DNA of 64,000 nucleotides from Euonymus europaeus (Eukaryota; Streptophyta; Magnoliopsida; Celastrales; Celastraceae), in NCBI GenBank assembly GCA_963580455.1, contig OY756971.1, forward strand, positions 16,329,001 to 16,393,000, given 5' to 3'. The number at the start of each line of letters is the position of its first letter. Position 1 is the stretch's first letter. A program made the translations under genes and the position numbers. Shown here in pieces: positions 32,463 to 44,333 of the stretch. Below the pieces are notes generated by a model that saw only the letters and a program-made list of their open reading frames with translations, searched no databases and had not been told where the DNA came from.

Positions 32463-33269
32463 TGTTTACTCCCTCGTTAGAAAACTAACATCACCATCTC
32501 CTCTCTTACCCCGAGTCACTAGCCCAGATTTTGAGATTTCAATTACTTTTAACTAAGGTAAAATCCCTTCTTGATTGAGTTGAATCTCGGCACTTTTAAT
32601 TGGCTTGCTTATTTATGTGATTCCTACTCTCTGTATCTCATTATCTTTGTGCTTTGCTTTCATTCTCCGTACATGCATGTCAAAATTGGCTAAAATTTGT
32701 GACCCTTGGGGGAGGAAAGAGCAGCGGACAGAACGGCCAACAGGGAGGAATAAGAAGCTTCTGGTACCTGATCTAATCCATGAGTGGGTTTAGGTTTAGT
32801 CAAATGGGTTGGTGGGCTGTAACACGCACATGAACTAGTGGATTTAGACTGTAGGTTATTTGGTGGACCATTGAAAGTAGTTAGTGTTCGCGGGGGGTGG
32901 GGGCTGGGTTTATTAAAAGCAAGAAAATTGGGTTTTAAGATCCATTTTGTGCCTTTTTTGTATTTTATACTTTAAGTTTTTAGGCCTGGTACATATTTAG
33001 TTGTTGGGCCTTTTGGATAGGTTAGTATGGATTCTTGGGATTTTTATTTTGTTTTTCCTGTATTTAGGCCTAAGGCCATGTAACTATTATACATAGTGGA
33101 TGTAGAATAATGTAAATTGCATATATATTTAGGTTATTAGAGGCATATAGGCATTTAGAATTGTATTGTTTGTGAATATTTAATTTACATGCTTAGGGAT
33201 TTTATTTTATATGAAAATGATGCAACGCGATGATAATTGATTTAAATTGTCTCATTCTTAACAAATAAA

Positions 33270-33660
33270 AATAATTTATTACCATAAATTGGTGGTTTTT
33301 CAAATTAAAAATAGCATAAGTTGGTATTTTAAATTCAAGAATTTTTTACCATAAGTTGGTATTACAAAATTCACTTTTTTAAAACAAATGATTACCATAA
33401 ATTTGTATTCCCAAATCATTTTCAAATCTAATTCATTCTTTACAGTTCCATAAGTTGGAATTCCAAATCCGACCTCATTTTATTTATAAACCGATCATCA
33501 AATTTAAATACTACACCATAAGTTGGTGTTTTCAAAATCTAATTCTTTTTGGTGCCATAAGTTGGAACACTTTTAAATAAAACACCATAAGCTGGTGTTT
33601 TCAAAATCCAATTTTTTTCATGCCATAATTTGGTAAAATCCAAAAATCAAATCATTATTT
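33270..33660 (+). repeat. Degenerate array of CCATAAGTTGGTG motifs
   Basis: At least seven copies of ACCATAAGTTGGTAT/CCATAAGTTGGTGTT lie 30-70 bp apart, joined by AAATC-rich spacers. The array lies shortly before the end of the long LTR-like unit. Confidence 0.8.
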
Positions 33661-33886
33661 CTTCAAAATTACCAAATCTTGCAAACAATTAGTTTTCATA
33701 AGATAGTCAATTATTTAAAAATTCAGTAACTGTTTTAAACAGGAGTCGTGGGATGCCTAATACATTTCCCAAGCTCAACTAACCCCTGTATCCCCATTTC
33801 TGGTTCGTAGGTTTTTCAAGTGTCCAATCGCACTTCAATTCAATTGGTGGCGACTTCCTCCCCTTTTCGGTCGGTTGTTCAACATG

Positions 33887-34840
33887 GTATGTGTTTCATG
33901 AAAAATTAAACTATGATTATATTAACTAAATTAGCAAAAATTAATAGTACTCCATATCTGTAGGATGAAGATCACAACAATGAGTTGCCAAAATCAGCAA
34001 CCAGTGATTATTGTGTTTTCAACATTGACTGTACGATCTTTTAAAGGTCAGTAACAAATTTTTAAAAATAATACTTTAGTCTTGGAGTGAATGAGCTAGC
34101 TATTTTACTAAGAAAAAATAATTTCTCAACAACTGATATAATACTGTCAAGCACATTAGGAACAAAAATATACCTCAACTTGCCAATCGAAGAAGTGAGT
34201 GACTTTCGAAATAAGTATTGCCCCATTTGATCTTCAATTTCTGGCATTTTTTTAAAAGTGTATGAATATCCGTACAACCATATTATCTGCCTCTAATGAC
34301 CAGAATAACAATATTGAGCCAATTAGTATCCTAGTGGAGACGGAGGAAGATTTAGAAATTCCAAGGTAGATCCCATTGGAAATTAAGATTTTCGGAATCC
34401 CTTCTTATTTGAGAGACAATAGTGAACATTTAACCTAAACCATTCAAGTAGCACAAGGAAACCCAACATAATTTTATATTGATGTATTATATTGATGATT
34501 CCTGACAGAATATAAAGTTTTCTATAAGGGAACAATAACTGGCATAGATGCATCTTAGGACTAATGGTATAATGCTTCTTCATGCTACAAAATTAATTTT
34601 GGCAAGTCAAGGAAACATATGTCTTGTACAACATGTGGCCCCACAACTAGATCCCAATACCATGGTAAGTAAAGTTAGAAAACTGATTCTTTCTTATTCA
34701 ATCAATTGATATTACACTAGTTATTTACAAAACAATCCTAGGAACCCTAGTTACAAGTTTCCTAATTTGTACAAGATTGCCTAATATATATACAACTCCC
34801 CTACTCTCCCTCAGACTGAGGATGATTTCATAGAAATCAT
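33887..34840. other. Unassigned AT-rich DNA
   Basis: No domain or repeat pair seen. The last 150 bp (34690-34840) may be the worn LTR of the minus-strand copia that follows (GATTGCCTAATATATATACAAC looks like LTR text), but no second copy is present to confirm it. Confidence 0.4.
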
Positions 34841-34844
34841 CGAA

Positions 34845-35670
34845 AGTTAGTTTAGCAAAAAATGAAATCGAGCAAGAGTGTGAGGCTTCATAAAGAAATC
34901 AGCCAATTGAAGAGTAAAAGAAATAATGGGTAGAGTTATAGTGTCATCTTGAAGAAGATTATGAGTTGTTTGACAATCAATCTCAATATGTTTGGGTTGT
35001 TCATGAAATACCATATTTTGTGCAATCTGAATGGCACTATGATTGTGATAATAAAGAGGAGTAGGAGCCGATTGAGGAACACCCAAATAAAAAGTAAGGA
35101 ACGAAGCCAAACAATCTCTACATTAGCATGAGCCACAACTCGATATTCTACCTCAGCAGTAGAACAAACAACAACAAATTGTTTCTTGATTTTTCAAGAA
35201 ATAAGAGAATTGTGAAGAAACATGCATAAACTAGTTGTAGACTTGTGATTTATGACATCACATGCTCAATCAACATCAGAATAACCAAAAGGGTCTTATA
35301 TAAACTTCCTTAGATAGAATCATTAAGAAAAGCATTTTTAATATCTATCTGGTGCAATAGCCAACTTTTGACTGCAGCAATAGATATTAATGTTTGGGCA
35401 TAAGTCATTTTAGCCACAGGAGCAAAAGCTTTCTCATAGTCAATACCATATTCCTAGAAGAAGCCTTTAGCTACAAAATGAGTCTTATATCATTCCAAAG
35501 AGCCATCAAAATGAGTCTTCACCATGTAGACCCATTTACAACCCACAATGTTTTTCCCTGGAGGAAGAGGCACCAACTACCAAGTAGAAGTATTTTCAAG
35601 ACTAGAAAGCTCATCATCCATTGCACTAACCCATTTTTGAAATTGAGAGGCTTCCTTGTATGACTGAGGC
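34845..35670 (-). pseudogene. copia RT to RNase H relic with internal deletion
   Basis: Right to left, the minus strand reads WVSAMDDELSSLEN, LPPGKNIVGCKWV, then KAFAPVAKMTYAQTLISIAAVKSW and HQIDIKNAFLND, which is the N-terminal half of copia RT. It then jumps to GYSDVD and, after stops, AEVEYRVVAHANVEI and HNHSAIQIAQNMVFHEQPKHIEID, the RNase H domain. The RT half with the YVDD motif is missing. The retained RNase H end runs to LADFFMKPH. Confidence 0.8.
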
Positions 35671-35839
35671 TCAGAGAAAGAGTGAATGATAGAAAAATTT
35701 GCATGATAAGAAACAAAAAAATGAGTGAGAATACTAAGTTTTGTAATAGGATGTCATTCCAAAGAAGATACCTACGAGGCGTAGCAGATGTGATGGCATC
35801 AAACACAAGAGCAGGATCATATTCTAGAGAACTAGTGGG

Positions 35840-36090
35840 TCAGGTGAGAAAAGTTACCTATGATGTGTTGAAGTGTTGCTTGTTGCAGGAGAAGATGATC
35901 GAATAATCAATAAGAATAGAGGTATAGTCAAAAGAGAATGCGGATGTATTGAGCCTGTAGAGGACGTCTTGGCACTGTGCAGCCCGTCTCTCTGACTGCA
36001 AGATTTGCTTTAGTGCCTTGTGCTTTACGAGCATGAATCCAATTTCTTCTTTGTAGGTTCTCATTATTTCTTTTCTCTTTCAATATTTAC
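35840..36090. other. Unassigned junction between two minus-strand relics
   Basis: No domain could be read on either strand between the copia RT relic and the chromovirus relic. Confidence 0.4.
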
Positions 36091-38160
36091 TTGTCCTCAA
36101 GCACAAAATTAGGAAATTTCACTCATTTGATCATACTTTTCCCATGTTGCTTCAGCTATAGTCACCGCTTTCCAATCAATTAAAACTTGCCATTAACATA
36201 TCGTTCTTCATTTGGACAACCAATTGCGATACTTTAGTGCCCTAGATGATTCCAAGGTTACGCGACCATTCTCATCAACCGTTGGTAGTTTTGAAGCCAC
36301 TAAATTTTGATCTCCTACATATTTCTTCAAACTAGAGATGAAAATACCAGGTGTATTTTAGCATTTGTCAATAAATCTTGTGTGTAAGCCACTTCCCCAA
36401 CTCTCTCTTTTATCTCAAATGGTTCGTAAAATTTTTGGGACAACTTCACATTAAATTTTTTCTTTAAGGTTCATTGTCGGTAAGGTTGCAACTTCATATA
36501 CACCTTGTCACCCACCTCAAACGATGCGTCTTTTCTTCCTTAGTCACTGTATTTCTTCATTCTAGCCTGAGCTCTGGCCAACTCCTTTATGTCTCTTGCT
36601 AACACTTTGTCTCTACCTTCTAATTCCTTCTCAAACTCTTCATTCTTGGCAATCCCATGCTTATACCTTGTTAAACTAGGTGGAGATCTCTCATACATCA
36701 CTTCGAATGGGCTTGTATTAATTACAGCTAGATGAGACGTGTTGTACCAATACACTGTCCATGCTAAGTAGTCTTTCCATCTATTTTGATCTTGACGGTA
36801 AAAATATCTCAAGTATTGTTCCAATCTCCGTTTGTCCGTCCATTTGGGAATGATAGGAAAACTCATCTTTAACATTGTCCCTTGCAATGTGAATAGCTCT
36901 AGCCAAAAGGAGCTCATGAATATCTTAGCCCTATTAATAATTATACTTTGTGGTAATCCATGTAACTTCACAATCCCTTCTACAAATGCCTTAGCCACAC
37001 TTGCAACTGTGAATAGGGTTTTAGAGGAATGAAATGGGCACCCTTGCTCTATTGATTCACCACCACTAATATGGTTTCAAACCCCTTACTCTTAGGTAAC
37101 CCTCAACAAGATCTATAGTTCAATCTTCCCAAGTTCTTTATAAAATCGATAAGGGTTGCAATAAACCTATGGGTAAGAGAGTGTCATACTTGACTTGGCA
37201 TACTAGGTACAAAAATCAAGGCTTTATAAAACAACCCTTCCTTATATGCATTCCCATTCTCAACCCACTTTCCTTCCTTCAGGTTCCATATAATCTCCCA
37301 TGACTTTTTATCCACTTCGACACTCTCACGAAGATAGCCCAAACTTCCCATTCTATACCACTAGGAGCCATACATCCTGGATCTTCCTTATCATAAATGA
37401 CCCACATCAACAGAGTCTCCTTCTTTCTTGACAAGGCATCCTCCACCTTATTATTCTTCCTGGGTCGATAAACTATCTCATACTCAAAAGCAAGTAATTT
37501 TACCATGAATTTCCATTGCTCAGGCATCAAAATTTGCTGCTTGAGCATGTGACCCAAGGGTTAATGATCTGTCATAATAATGAACTTCCTTCTCAAAAAT
37601 ATGGTCTTCATACCTTGACTGCATGAACTACCGCTAACATCTCACACGCATCAGTGCTCTAAGCCCTTCTCATTGGCCCCAAGGCCTTAAAGATTAAGTC
37701 CAAAGGTCACCTGTCTTGTACCAACACTGCTCCAATGCCTTCCCCACTAGCATCTGTCACCACTTCGAAAATCATGTTAAAATTTCACAATGCTAAAGAG
37801 GACTTTTTGTCATCACCCTTTTTAAATTCATAAATGCTCCTTGCGCTATATCAATTGACTCAAATCCTTCCTTCTTCAACATCACTATCAATGGGCTTGC
37901 GATAATTCCATAGTTTCATAAAAACATTAGATGATATCCTATCAAGCCCCAAAATCCCCTCAAAGCAGTCACATCTTTTGGGAGTGGCCAATCTATCATT
38001 GCTTCCAATTTTCTTGAATTGACCTTAAACCCCTCTCTAGAAAAGATATGCCCCCAATATTCCAACTATTTTTGAACAAACTCACACTTTGATGGTTTAA
38101 CATAGAACCGATGATCCTCTAAAACTTGCATCACTGCCTCCAACTACTCTATGTGTTATG
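36090..38160 (-). pseudogene. Chromovirus pol relic: RT end, RNase H, integrase, chromodomain
   Basis: On the minus strand, 38160-37800 holds the end of RT (VLEDHRFYVKPSKCEF, LEYWGHIFSREGFKV), 37560-37280 the end of RNase H (FEYEIVYRPRKNNKVEDALSRK), 37080-36540 integrase core (GLPKSKGFETILVVVN, and WKDYLAWTVYWYNTSHL), and 36530-36110 the tail with a chromodomain-like block (RALKYRNW, then WKAVTIAEATWE). Chromodomains mark chromoviruses and are thought to guide integration to heterochromatin. Many stops and frameshifts occur, and LTRs were not found. Confidence 0.8.
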
Positions 38161-38906
38161 CTCTAAACTCGGAGTATGTTATTATATCTATTTGTATATT
38201 CTATGGGCATGCCCACAGTATATGTATATGGACTCGTATATAATAATTTGATACATTATGGCTTTGACATAGTGAACATTCTCAAACCCTATTCGCTACT
38301 TAACAAACATAATATGTTATTAGAGCAAGTTCTTATATAAACTTACCACCGCAGCTACTTCACCATTGACATTCTTCTATCTTTCACAGGTTCTCTGCAT
38401 CACACCATAAATATTTCTCACATCCATTTCAACTAAACACCTCTTCATAAGTTCTCAGCTCTCTCTTTGTCACCGCGTTGGAAGTCGTAACCGCCAATGA
38501 TGGTGTAAGTAGATCTCCATCTCCTTCTAGGTTTCAAAACTCTCTTTCATTGGTCTTAGTGATTGATACTTTTTGTTTTTTATCCACAATTCTAGTCTTG
38601 ATAGTGATTCATCTTCTGATAGTCGGTTATATTCTGCTGTTCGATTTTGGTCTCGACAGTGATGCATAATTCGATAGTCAACTTTGTTTATGATTTCTAA
38701 CGTCGATTCCAATTTGGATCTAGATATTGATTTCAAGTACATGATTCTGATAGTTGGATTTGAATGGTGCAGTAGTTCTATTTTTTGTATTGCTGGTGCG
38801 TGTCTTAACTTGTGGTTTCTAATCTTGTGATCTCGTGCTATAGCTATTGATTATGCGGTTTTTTTTTTGAGCTCATGATTTTTTTGCAATTCTTGAGCCA
38901 ATAAGT

Positions 38907-39830
38907 ATGTTTATTGTTGAAAGTGAAAGTGACCCTGCTTCGACTCGATCTGGGTCTTGCAAGATCTATTTTGCAGTTGGTGACCAGCTTGTTATGGATA
39001 ACCAGTGGTCTAAAGTGGTCACTAGTTCAACCAGATTAGTTGATGAGAAACTTGATGGAATTGTGGCATACCCATTGTGGCATAAGAATGTTTTGAAGGC
39101 TCCACAGGGCATGGGCCTCGATTATCATTTATCTAAGGATGATCTAGCCACCAACACTGTAAATTACAAGACACGAATCATGCTTGATGCCAAGATTTTT
39201 AGCCAAATTACGAACTCCATAGATCTATATAGTCAAGATGTTGTTTTCAAGTGTTGATACTATGAAGGAACTTTGGAAATCTATCGAAGAAACATATTCT
39301 TCATTACATGATCACTCTTGGTTATATGAGGTTATGAGTGGTTTGTTCCAATCTAAACAAAGCAGAAAGCCTTCAAGAGCACTTTACATAGTTTAAGAGC
39401 TTGTCTAATGAATTTGATGGGCTCCTTTTGTTCATTAGTAGTGTAACCAAGTTCAATTAATAGCGTATGCAAATTGTTATGTTGTGTTTTTTTATCTAGT
39501 CTGGATCATGAGTTTGAAGGAGCCCGAGCTCACATTTTATAAAGAAATGAAATTTCTGCACTTTTTGACACTTATCATAGACTCAATCATTCTTTATTTC
39601 GTAAAGATTCAACACGTGTCCTACCCTTTGGAGGTGAATCTACCTTTCTTGATTATTGTGGTGGTGGCCATGGTATAGGTGATCATAAGACTCATACCTA
39701 TCACCATTGTTGGGAGATTGGTCATATTCACCCACAATGCTAGAAATTATATGGCACGCTAGCTGCGAATGCCGCAATGATTGAGTCTAGTCCATTTTCT
39801 AATAGGCAGATTGTGGAAATGACTGATGAT
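38907..39830 (+). pseudogene. copia gag with zinc-knuckle remnant
   Basis: The frame from 38907 includes VAYPLWHKNVL and MLDAKIFSQITNS, continuing after a frameshift at about 39252 as DTMKELWKSIEETYSSLHD and MSGLFQSKQ. A zinc-knuckle remnant (HHCWEIGHIHPQC) is readable near 39698-39740. Stops and frame changes are frequent between 39390 and 39700. Confidence 0.65.
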
Positions 39831-39842
39831 GAATTTGCCTGA

Positions 39843-40232
39843 TATACTCATCATCAAACTGCAAGCTTTGTTGATTTGCCTGTCACTACCTTTACTGGTA
39901 ATTCAATAGCTTATTTGGCTACCAATCTGACTTGGGTCCTTGATTCAGGCTCTACACATCATTTGACTTATGTCTCAGGTGCTCTGAATGACTATTATGT
40001 GACCCCTGATCATCGTAGCATCATTATATGGAATGGATCCCCATTGAAAGTGCATGATTGTGGTTCTGCAAAATTTTCATCATCTATGGTTTTTCACAAT
40101 GTTCTTTATGCACCCTATATAACCCATTTAATTTTTTATATAAGATTACTCGTGACTCTTACATTGCTCAGTGACATTCTTTCATACTTATTTTGTTTTT
40201 TAGGACCTTACGACGAGAAAGACTATCAATAG
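39843..40232 (+). pseudogene. copia aspartic protease
   Basis: The frame reads TWVLDSGSTHHLT, with the D-S-G active site, then IIIWNGSPLKVHDCGSA and VFHNVLYAPYI, standard landmarks of copia protease. After the last block the frame is lost toward integrase (a GLLQYVGFSS-like region near 40270-40300). Confidence 0.75.
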
Positions 40233-40309
40233 TGGTCGGATAGCTAACGGTCTGTACATGTAGGATGAGAGCTCTGCTACAATATGTTGGATTCTCTTCC
40301 CTTGATTGT

Positions 40310-40617
40310 TCACTGTAGATTGGGTCATCCCTCCTTAGCTACATTGAAGTGTTTATTTGTTGTTTTTAAGTCTTTGTCTCTATTGTCTTGTGAGTCATGT
40401 CATTTTGAAAGAAACTATTTGTGTTCCTTATCTTGTTAGAGAAAATAATTGAGTGTGTGCCCCCTTTTGATTTAGTACATGTTGATATTCAAGGACTTTT
40501 TCCTGTGAGTTTTGTGTTGGGATTTTGCTATTATGTGAGTTTTATTGATGGTTTCTCTTGTGTTACTCATCTTTGTTTGTTGAAATCTAGCTCCAAGTTA
40601 TTTTATGTGTTTTAGAT
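40310..40617 (+). pseudogene. copia integrase, N-terminal part
   Basis: A zinc-finger remnant (HCRLGHPSLATLK, then CESCHFER-like text) at 40310-40415 precedes a frame with PFDLVHVDIQGLFPVSF, where the D of VHVD is the first catalytic aspartate, and FIDGFSCVTHL. The sequence ends abruptly at 40617. Confidence 0.75.
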
Positions 40618-40684
40618 GTTTGTGTATGAAATCCAAAAACAGTTTCATACTATAAACAAACAAAAATAAACAAGGAACAAAAAT

Positions 40685-41560
40685 TCACTAGCCAATCGCC
40701 ACAAAGAAGGACCCCCATATCACCATCGAGACCGAAAACCCATCTCCCCCCTTAACCAAAAATACTTCTTTTTCCAATAACGGTCGTTCGACATCATATT
40801 ATAAATAAGGGATCCTCCCCGATTGGGTTTAAGATTGATACTATATTGACCGTCTTCCTCAGGATATTGCTTCATGTAATAAAGCTGTAGAAATTCTTTA
40901 ACCCCAAATGGTTGACTGACCGCCTCACGACAACAATGTATTGACAAAAGTAACCTCCATCCATTAGATAAGATCTGACTTGGAGCAATTTTGAAGTATG
41001 AAATTACTTATTTTACGAACGAAGGGAGGCCAATATTGAAAGTTACCTCATACATACCAACCCAACCAAGGAGGTCCCAATCAATCCTCTCACTCTCTTC
41101 CATTGCCTTGATGTCGACTCGTTCGGGAATCTTGTAAGCATAGCGTAATACTAGAAGATACTGACCCCTAACTGTTGAGACTGGATTCTTTGCTATTATT
41201 TTTAGGGAGCGACCCCTCACCTAGTATGATGCCATCACTTTCTCAAAAAGTGCCCTAACATCACCGCCACTCGGTCCAAGTCGATTAAGTTCTTCTGAAT
41301 ATCACAAACCTACATGTGATCTTCTTTTCTTTGGTCGTTCGACCACATTAGTCGGACCTGATTTGTTCAGTCAATTTTCTTTTTCTCGAACTAACACACC
41401 AGCGCCAACATTTGTGACAGCAAGAGATAGATCGACCTCATCATCTGAGCGGTCGACCGCACTATCACTGCTATCATCCCTAACTTCATCAACATCTAAC
41501 TCCCCTAACACCTCCATCAATAAAAACCGAAGCACCAAAGAACTGTAGCAAAACAAATCA
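40685..41560 (-). pseudogene. Plant putative gypsy-type transposon ORF, degraded
   Basis: From 41560 leftwards the minus strand reads MEVLGELDVDEVRDDSSDS (acidic), then VRALFEKVMASY, GRSLKIIAKNPVSTVRGQYL, ESERIDWDLLGWVGMYEV, after an in-frame TAA near 41006 ISYFKIAPSQILSNGWRLL, and finally FGVKEFLQLYYMKQYPEEDG, NLKPNRGG, and YWKKKYFWLRGEMGFRSRW. I associate this layout with plant proteins annotated as putative gypsy type transposon (PF04195-like), often found in gypsy element 3' regions. A stop near 41395 and the TAA break it. Its parent element is not identified. Confidence 0.5.
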
Positions 41561-42194
41561 ACTCCTTAGCTTCCTAACGTCAATCGCAGGGATCAAAAGT
41601 AGACAAACCTGTTTAGCCCTGATAACCCAAGAATCCAACACCAAATGTCAAAGAGAACGCTCCTTGTATGACCCAGATCATTACCAACTGGAATAAAAAA
41701 ATACTCAGCAATATCTTTTGAACTCAACAATTCGAACACTCAAAGCAACCCTCCATATAAAGAAACCCAAAAGAATAGCAACTCCATCAGTAATATTAGG
41801 TTCGACCTTCTCCAAGAAACACCCAAACCTTTGTCAAAGCAACCTCAAAAGCAAGAATCTAGAGCCACCATAGGAGCAACAAACAAACAGACCCAAAAAT
41901 AACAAAGAAAATAAAGGAAATAAGAAAGAAAAGAAAGACGAAGAGAATAACCTTATAAATCGGGTCGCTCAGAGAAAATAGAGGAGAAAGCCTGAAAGAA
42001 TATTCAAGACAATCCATGGATAAAAAGCACGAGGAGGAGCTCTTTAAATTTTTTGAAATTCAAAACCCAAGAGATATCGTTGTTAGGAGGGATACACGGT
42101 ATGTAATAAAATCTTTTTAAATTTTGACATTGGATTACGTGCAAGAGAAACTGTAGTACCTTGGTAAAAATTCTGAAAAAGTAAAACTATTTTG
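41561..42194. other. Unassigned A-rich DNA
   Basis: Possible 5' flank of the minus-strand ORF to its left. AAGAAAG-type purine runs near 41900-41945; no coding signal seen. Confidence 0.4.
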
Positions 42195-42343
42195 TATAGG
42201 GGCGGCACAAAAGCTTACAACAATTGCAATGATGTAAAGTTAATTGGCCAATAAAGTTAATGTGTTTTGCTGATGTGACTGCATTGAAAAATGTGTTTTG
42301 TTGATGTGGTTGTATTGAGATATGTATTTTGATGATGTGGCTT
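42195..42343. mobile_element. Left half of a MITE-like element split by the Athila insertion
   Basis: Left end TATAGGGGCGGCACAA resembles the reverse complement of the right end at 54111 (TATAAGGGCAACCACAA), an imperfect terminal inversion. Inside, a 31-bp tandem repeat (TGTTTTGCTGATGTGACTG start) occupies 42264-42343 and continues right of the Athila element. I found no clear outer target duplication. Confidence 0.5.
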
Positions 42344-43854
42344 TGATAAGTGCTAGAATATACATTCTTAAAGTGATAAATACTACCAAAGCAATGCCAA
42401 GAAATTGTGCTTAAAAGCTGAATTTTCAAGATTATTGTACTTAAGATCTTCTTGGGTGTTTTGCAGGTTAAGAGGCAGTAAGAGCTGTCGGAATGAGATT
42501 TGATCTTCAGAAAATGTTTAGAGGACACTTCAAGATTTTCAGGAAGTATTGGTTCACAGAAATCGGAGTTCATTTGGGCCTCTAAAGGTTGCCTTGAAGT
42601 CAAGTTTGGAAGTTATATCCGAAGCAGAATTTCTGCTTGCAGACCAGACCTTTAGAAGCCCATAACTTGAGCGTCTGATATCCAAATTGAGTGATTCAAA
42701 AGCCCATAATTATCTAAACATTGTTATCTACAATATTGATGAAGGGTTTGAGTTCATAATAGGCTTCGTTTAGGCCCAGAATGTAGTTACAAGATTAGTG
42801 TGTAATTGGATGTTGATGTCATTGATGATACCATTTCCATTCAAAGAGTGGACAATCCACCACACCAATTTGATGGAAAATCCACCACTAAAATATGGCA
42901 CTAACTCCTCCACTATGTGCTCATTTTCTCTATAAATAGAGAGGAGTAGGAGCTAGGAGGGGTGGCTTGGGAGACAAGAAGGAAGAGGAGCTAGGATTGG
43001 AGGCAAAAAGAGGAGAAGGAAAAGAAGAAAACAAGGCTTGTGTTTGTAATTATGTTTTTATGTTTCATGTTTTATTTGGTTATGTATAACTAAACTCTTG
43101 TTAGTTAGGGCTTGTCTTGAAGCCCAAGCATGCTTTCAATTTTATAAGTTGTGTGGATTTCAATTTCTACAAGCATGATGATTTTGATTTTTCCATGTTA
43201 TGTGAGTTCTAATATTGTGTTTCTTTGATTAGCTAACTTTGAAGCATGTATTAGAATTAATTTTTATAGAACATGGTCAATTGCATTGTTGAATATGTTC
43301 TTTCTTGCAACATATAATTCAGTTGAAAATGAATTATGAAAAATCAATTCTTGAATACCTTAGTACAAATACCATGTATTAGGATTCTTGTGACATTCAT
43401 ATTCTCTTTACTCTTATTGGATTCTTGATTGATGCAAATGTCATGCTAGATTTCAATTAAGAATACACGTAATGAGGTATACACCATACACTTTACATGC
43501 AATTAGGAGAAAATCATACAACTTGAGTTTGGCCATGACCTTGTTGTGAGTGTTGTCATCATATGCTTGTTTAAATTGTTACTCTATTATTTCTTATGAA
43601 TTGTTTGAATGTTTTGTGGTGGATAGTGAGTCTTAGCTATTGTTTTCATTAATTCTCATTCTTGTTCTTAACGTCAATTTCTTTGTCTTAATTTTTATCT
43701 ATTGCAAGACTTAACCCCCTTGTATTAATTATATTCAGGTGTAAGATTGTATATCTATTAGCATCACTCCTTGTGGGATCGACTCTTACTTGTTCACTAT
43801 ATATATTAATTGTACATTTGTAGGTTATTTTAAATTGTTACTAACGACATAACA
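42344..43854 (+). repeat. 5' LTR of the Athila element
   Basis: 1511 bp, TG...CA ends. A TATA box (TATAAATA) lies at 42931-42938, about 590 bp from the start, followed by purine-rich GAGGAG leader text. Confidence 0.92.
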
Positions 43855-43859
43855 ATTTT

Positions 43860-43877
43860 TGACGCCGTTGCCGGGGA
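43860..43877 (+). promoter_or_regulatory. Primer-binding site, tRNA-Asp type
   Basis: TGACGCCGTTGCCGGGGA begins six bases after the LTR and matches the complement of the 3' end of plant tRNA-Asp (GUC) except for one base (TGA for TGG). Confidence 0.85.
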
Positions 43878-44333
43878 TGTGATTACCTAATATAATGTCA
43901 TCTAACTCTTGTATATAATTTATTTATTTATTTTTGTTGTTAGCACCTCCTACATGGAAGGTTTTACATTACATGTCATTATTTAACGTGGTTGGCTTAA
44001 AGCCCCATTTTATTTTATATTAATGGCTGATTCTACCACCTACTATTGTTGATATATGTATATATCTATTAATATTAATGGCTGGTTTTACCGCCTATTA
44101 ATATGCCTCAATATTTACTAACATCATTTTTTTTATGGTTGGCCTTTTCTGCCCCATTTTATTTCTTCTGTATACTAACTTTTTATATATTGTCAACTAA
44201 CTCCTTTAATCCTCTGGTTGTGATTGGCACTACCATCCACCAAATTTCTCAATATTAATTTATGTTCATGGTTGGCCTCGCCACCTAAGTAGTTCATTTA
44301 TATTGTTATTTTTCCTATTTTGCAGATACATGA
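43878..44333 (+). other. Athila leader with repeated short palindromic modules
   Basis: Untranslated leader before gag. About five modules of the form GGTTGGC or GGCTGNT, 4-6 bases, then GCCCC or ACCNCC (for example GTTGGCTTAAAGCCCC at about 43991 and GTTGGCCTTTTCTGCCCC at about 44140) recur, some followed by ATTTTATTT. Each could form a small hairpin. Confidence 0.5.

Larger units (their letters stand above)
26270..33881 (+). mobile_element. Very long LTR-like unit (Ogre/Tat type suspected) hosting two solo LTRs
   Basis: It starts TGTAGTACCC and ends TTGTTCA, with ACATG at 26265-26269 and 33882-33886. After subtraction of the inserts (27602-29609 and 30343-32462, each with one duplication) about 3.5 kb remain. 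The remaining unit is AT-rich, has microsatellites, a TATAAATA near 27481, a tandem array with GAATTC palindromes, a second array of CCATAAGTTGGTG motifs, and near its end AATTGGTGGCGACTT, similar to tRNA-Arg type primer sites of Ogre-like elements. No coding domain is seen. It could be a solo LTR, or an LTR plus primer site with a deleted interior. Confidence 0.55.
38177..40620 (+). mobile_element. copia fragment with short 5' LTR, truncated in integrase
   Basis: A short LTR of about 134 bp (38177-38310), homologous to 21153-21295, is followed by a worn iMet primer site (TGTTATTAGAGCA, 38311-38323). Then come gag, protease and the start of integrase in plus orientation. The element stops at about 40620 without RT, RNase H or 3' LTR. 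Confidence 0.75.

Noticed and set aside
38478..38742. Short frames on both strands downstream of the short copia LTR
   Set aside because: Leader region of the copia element; neither frame has copia or host domains.
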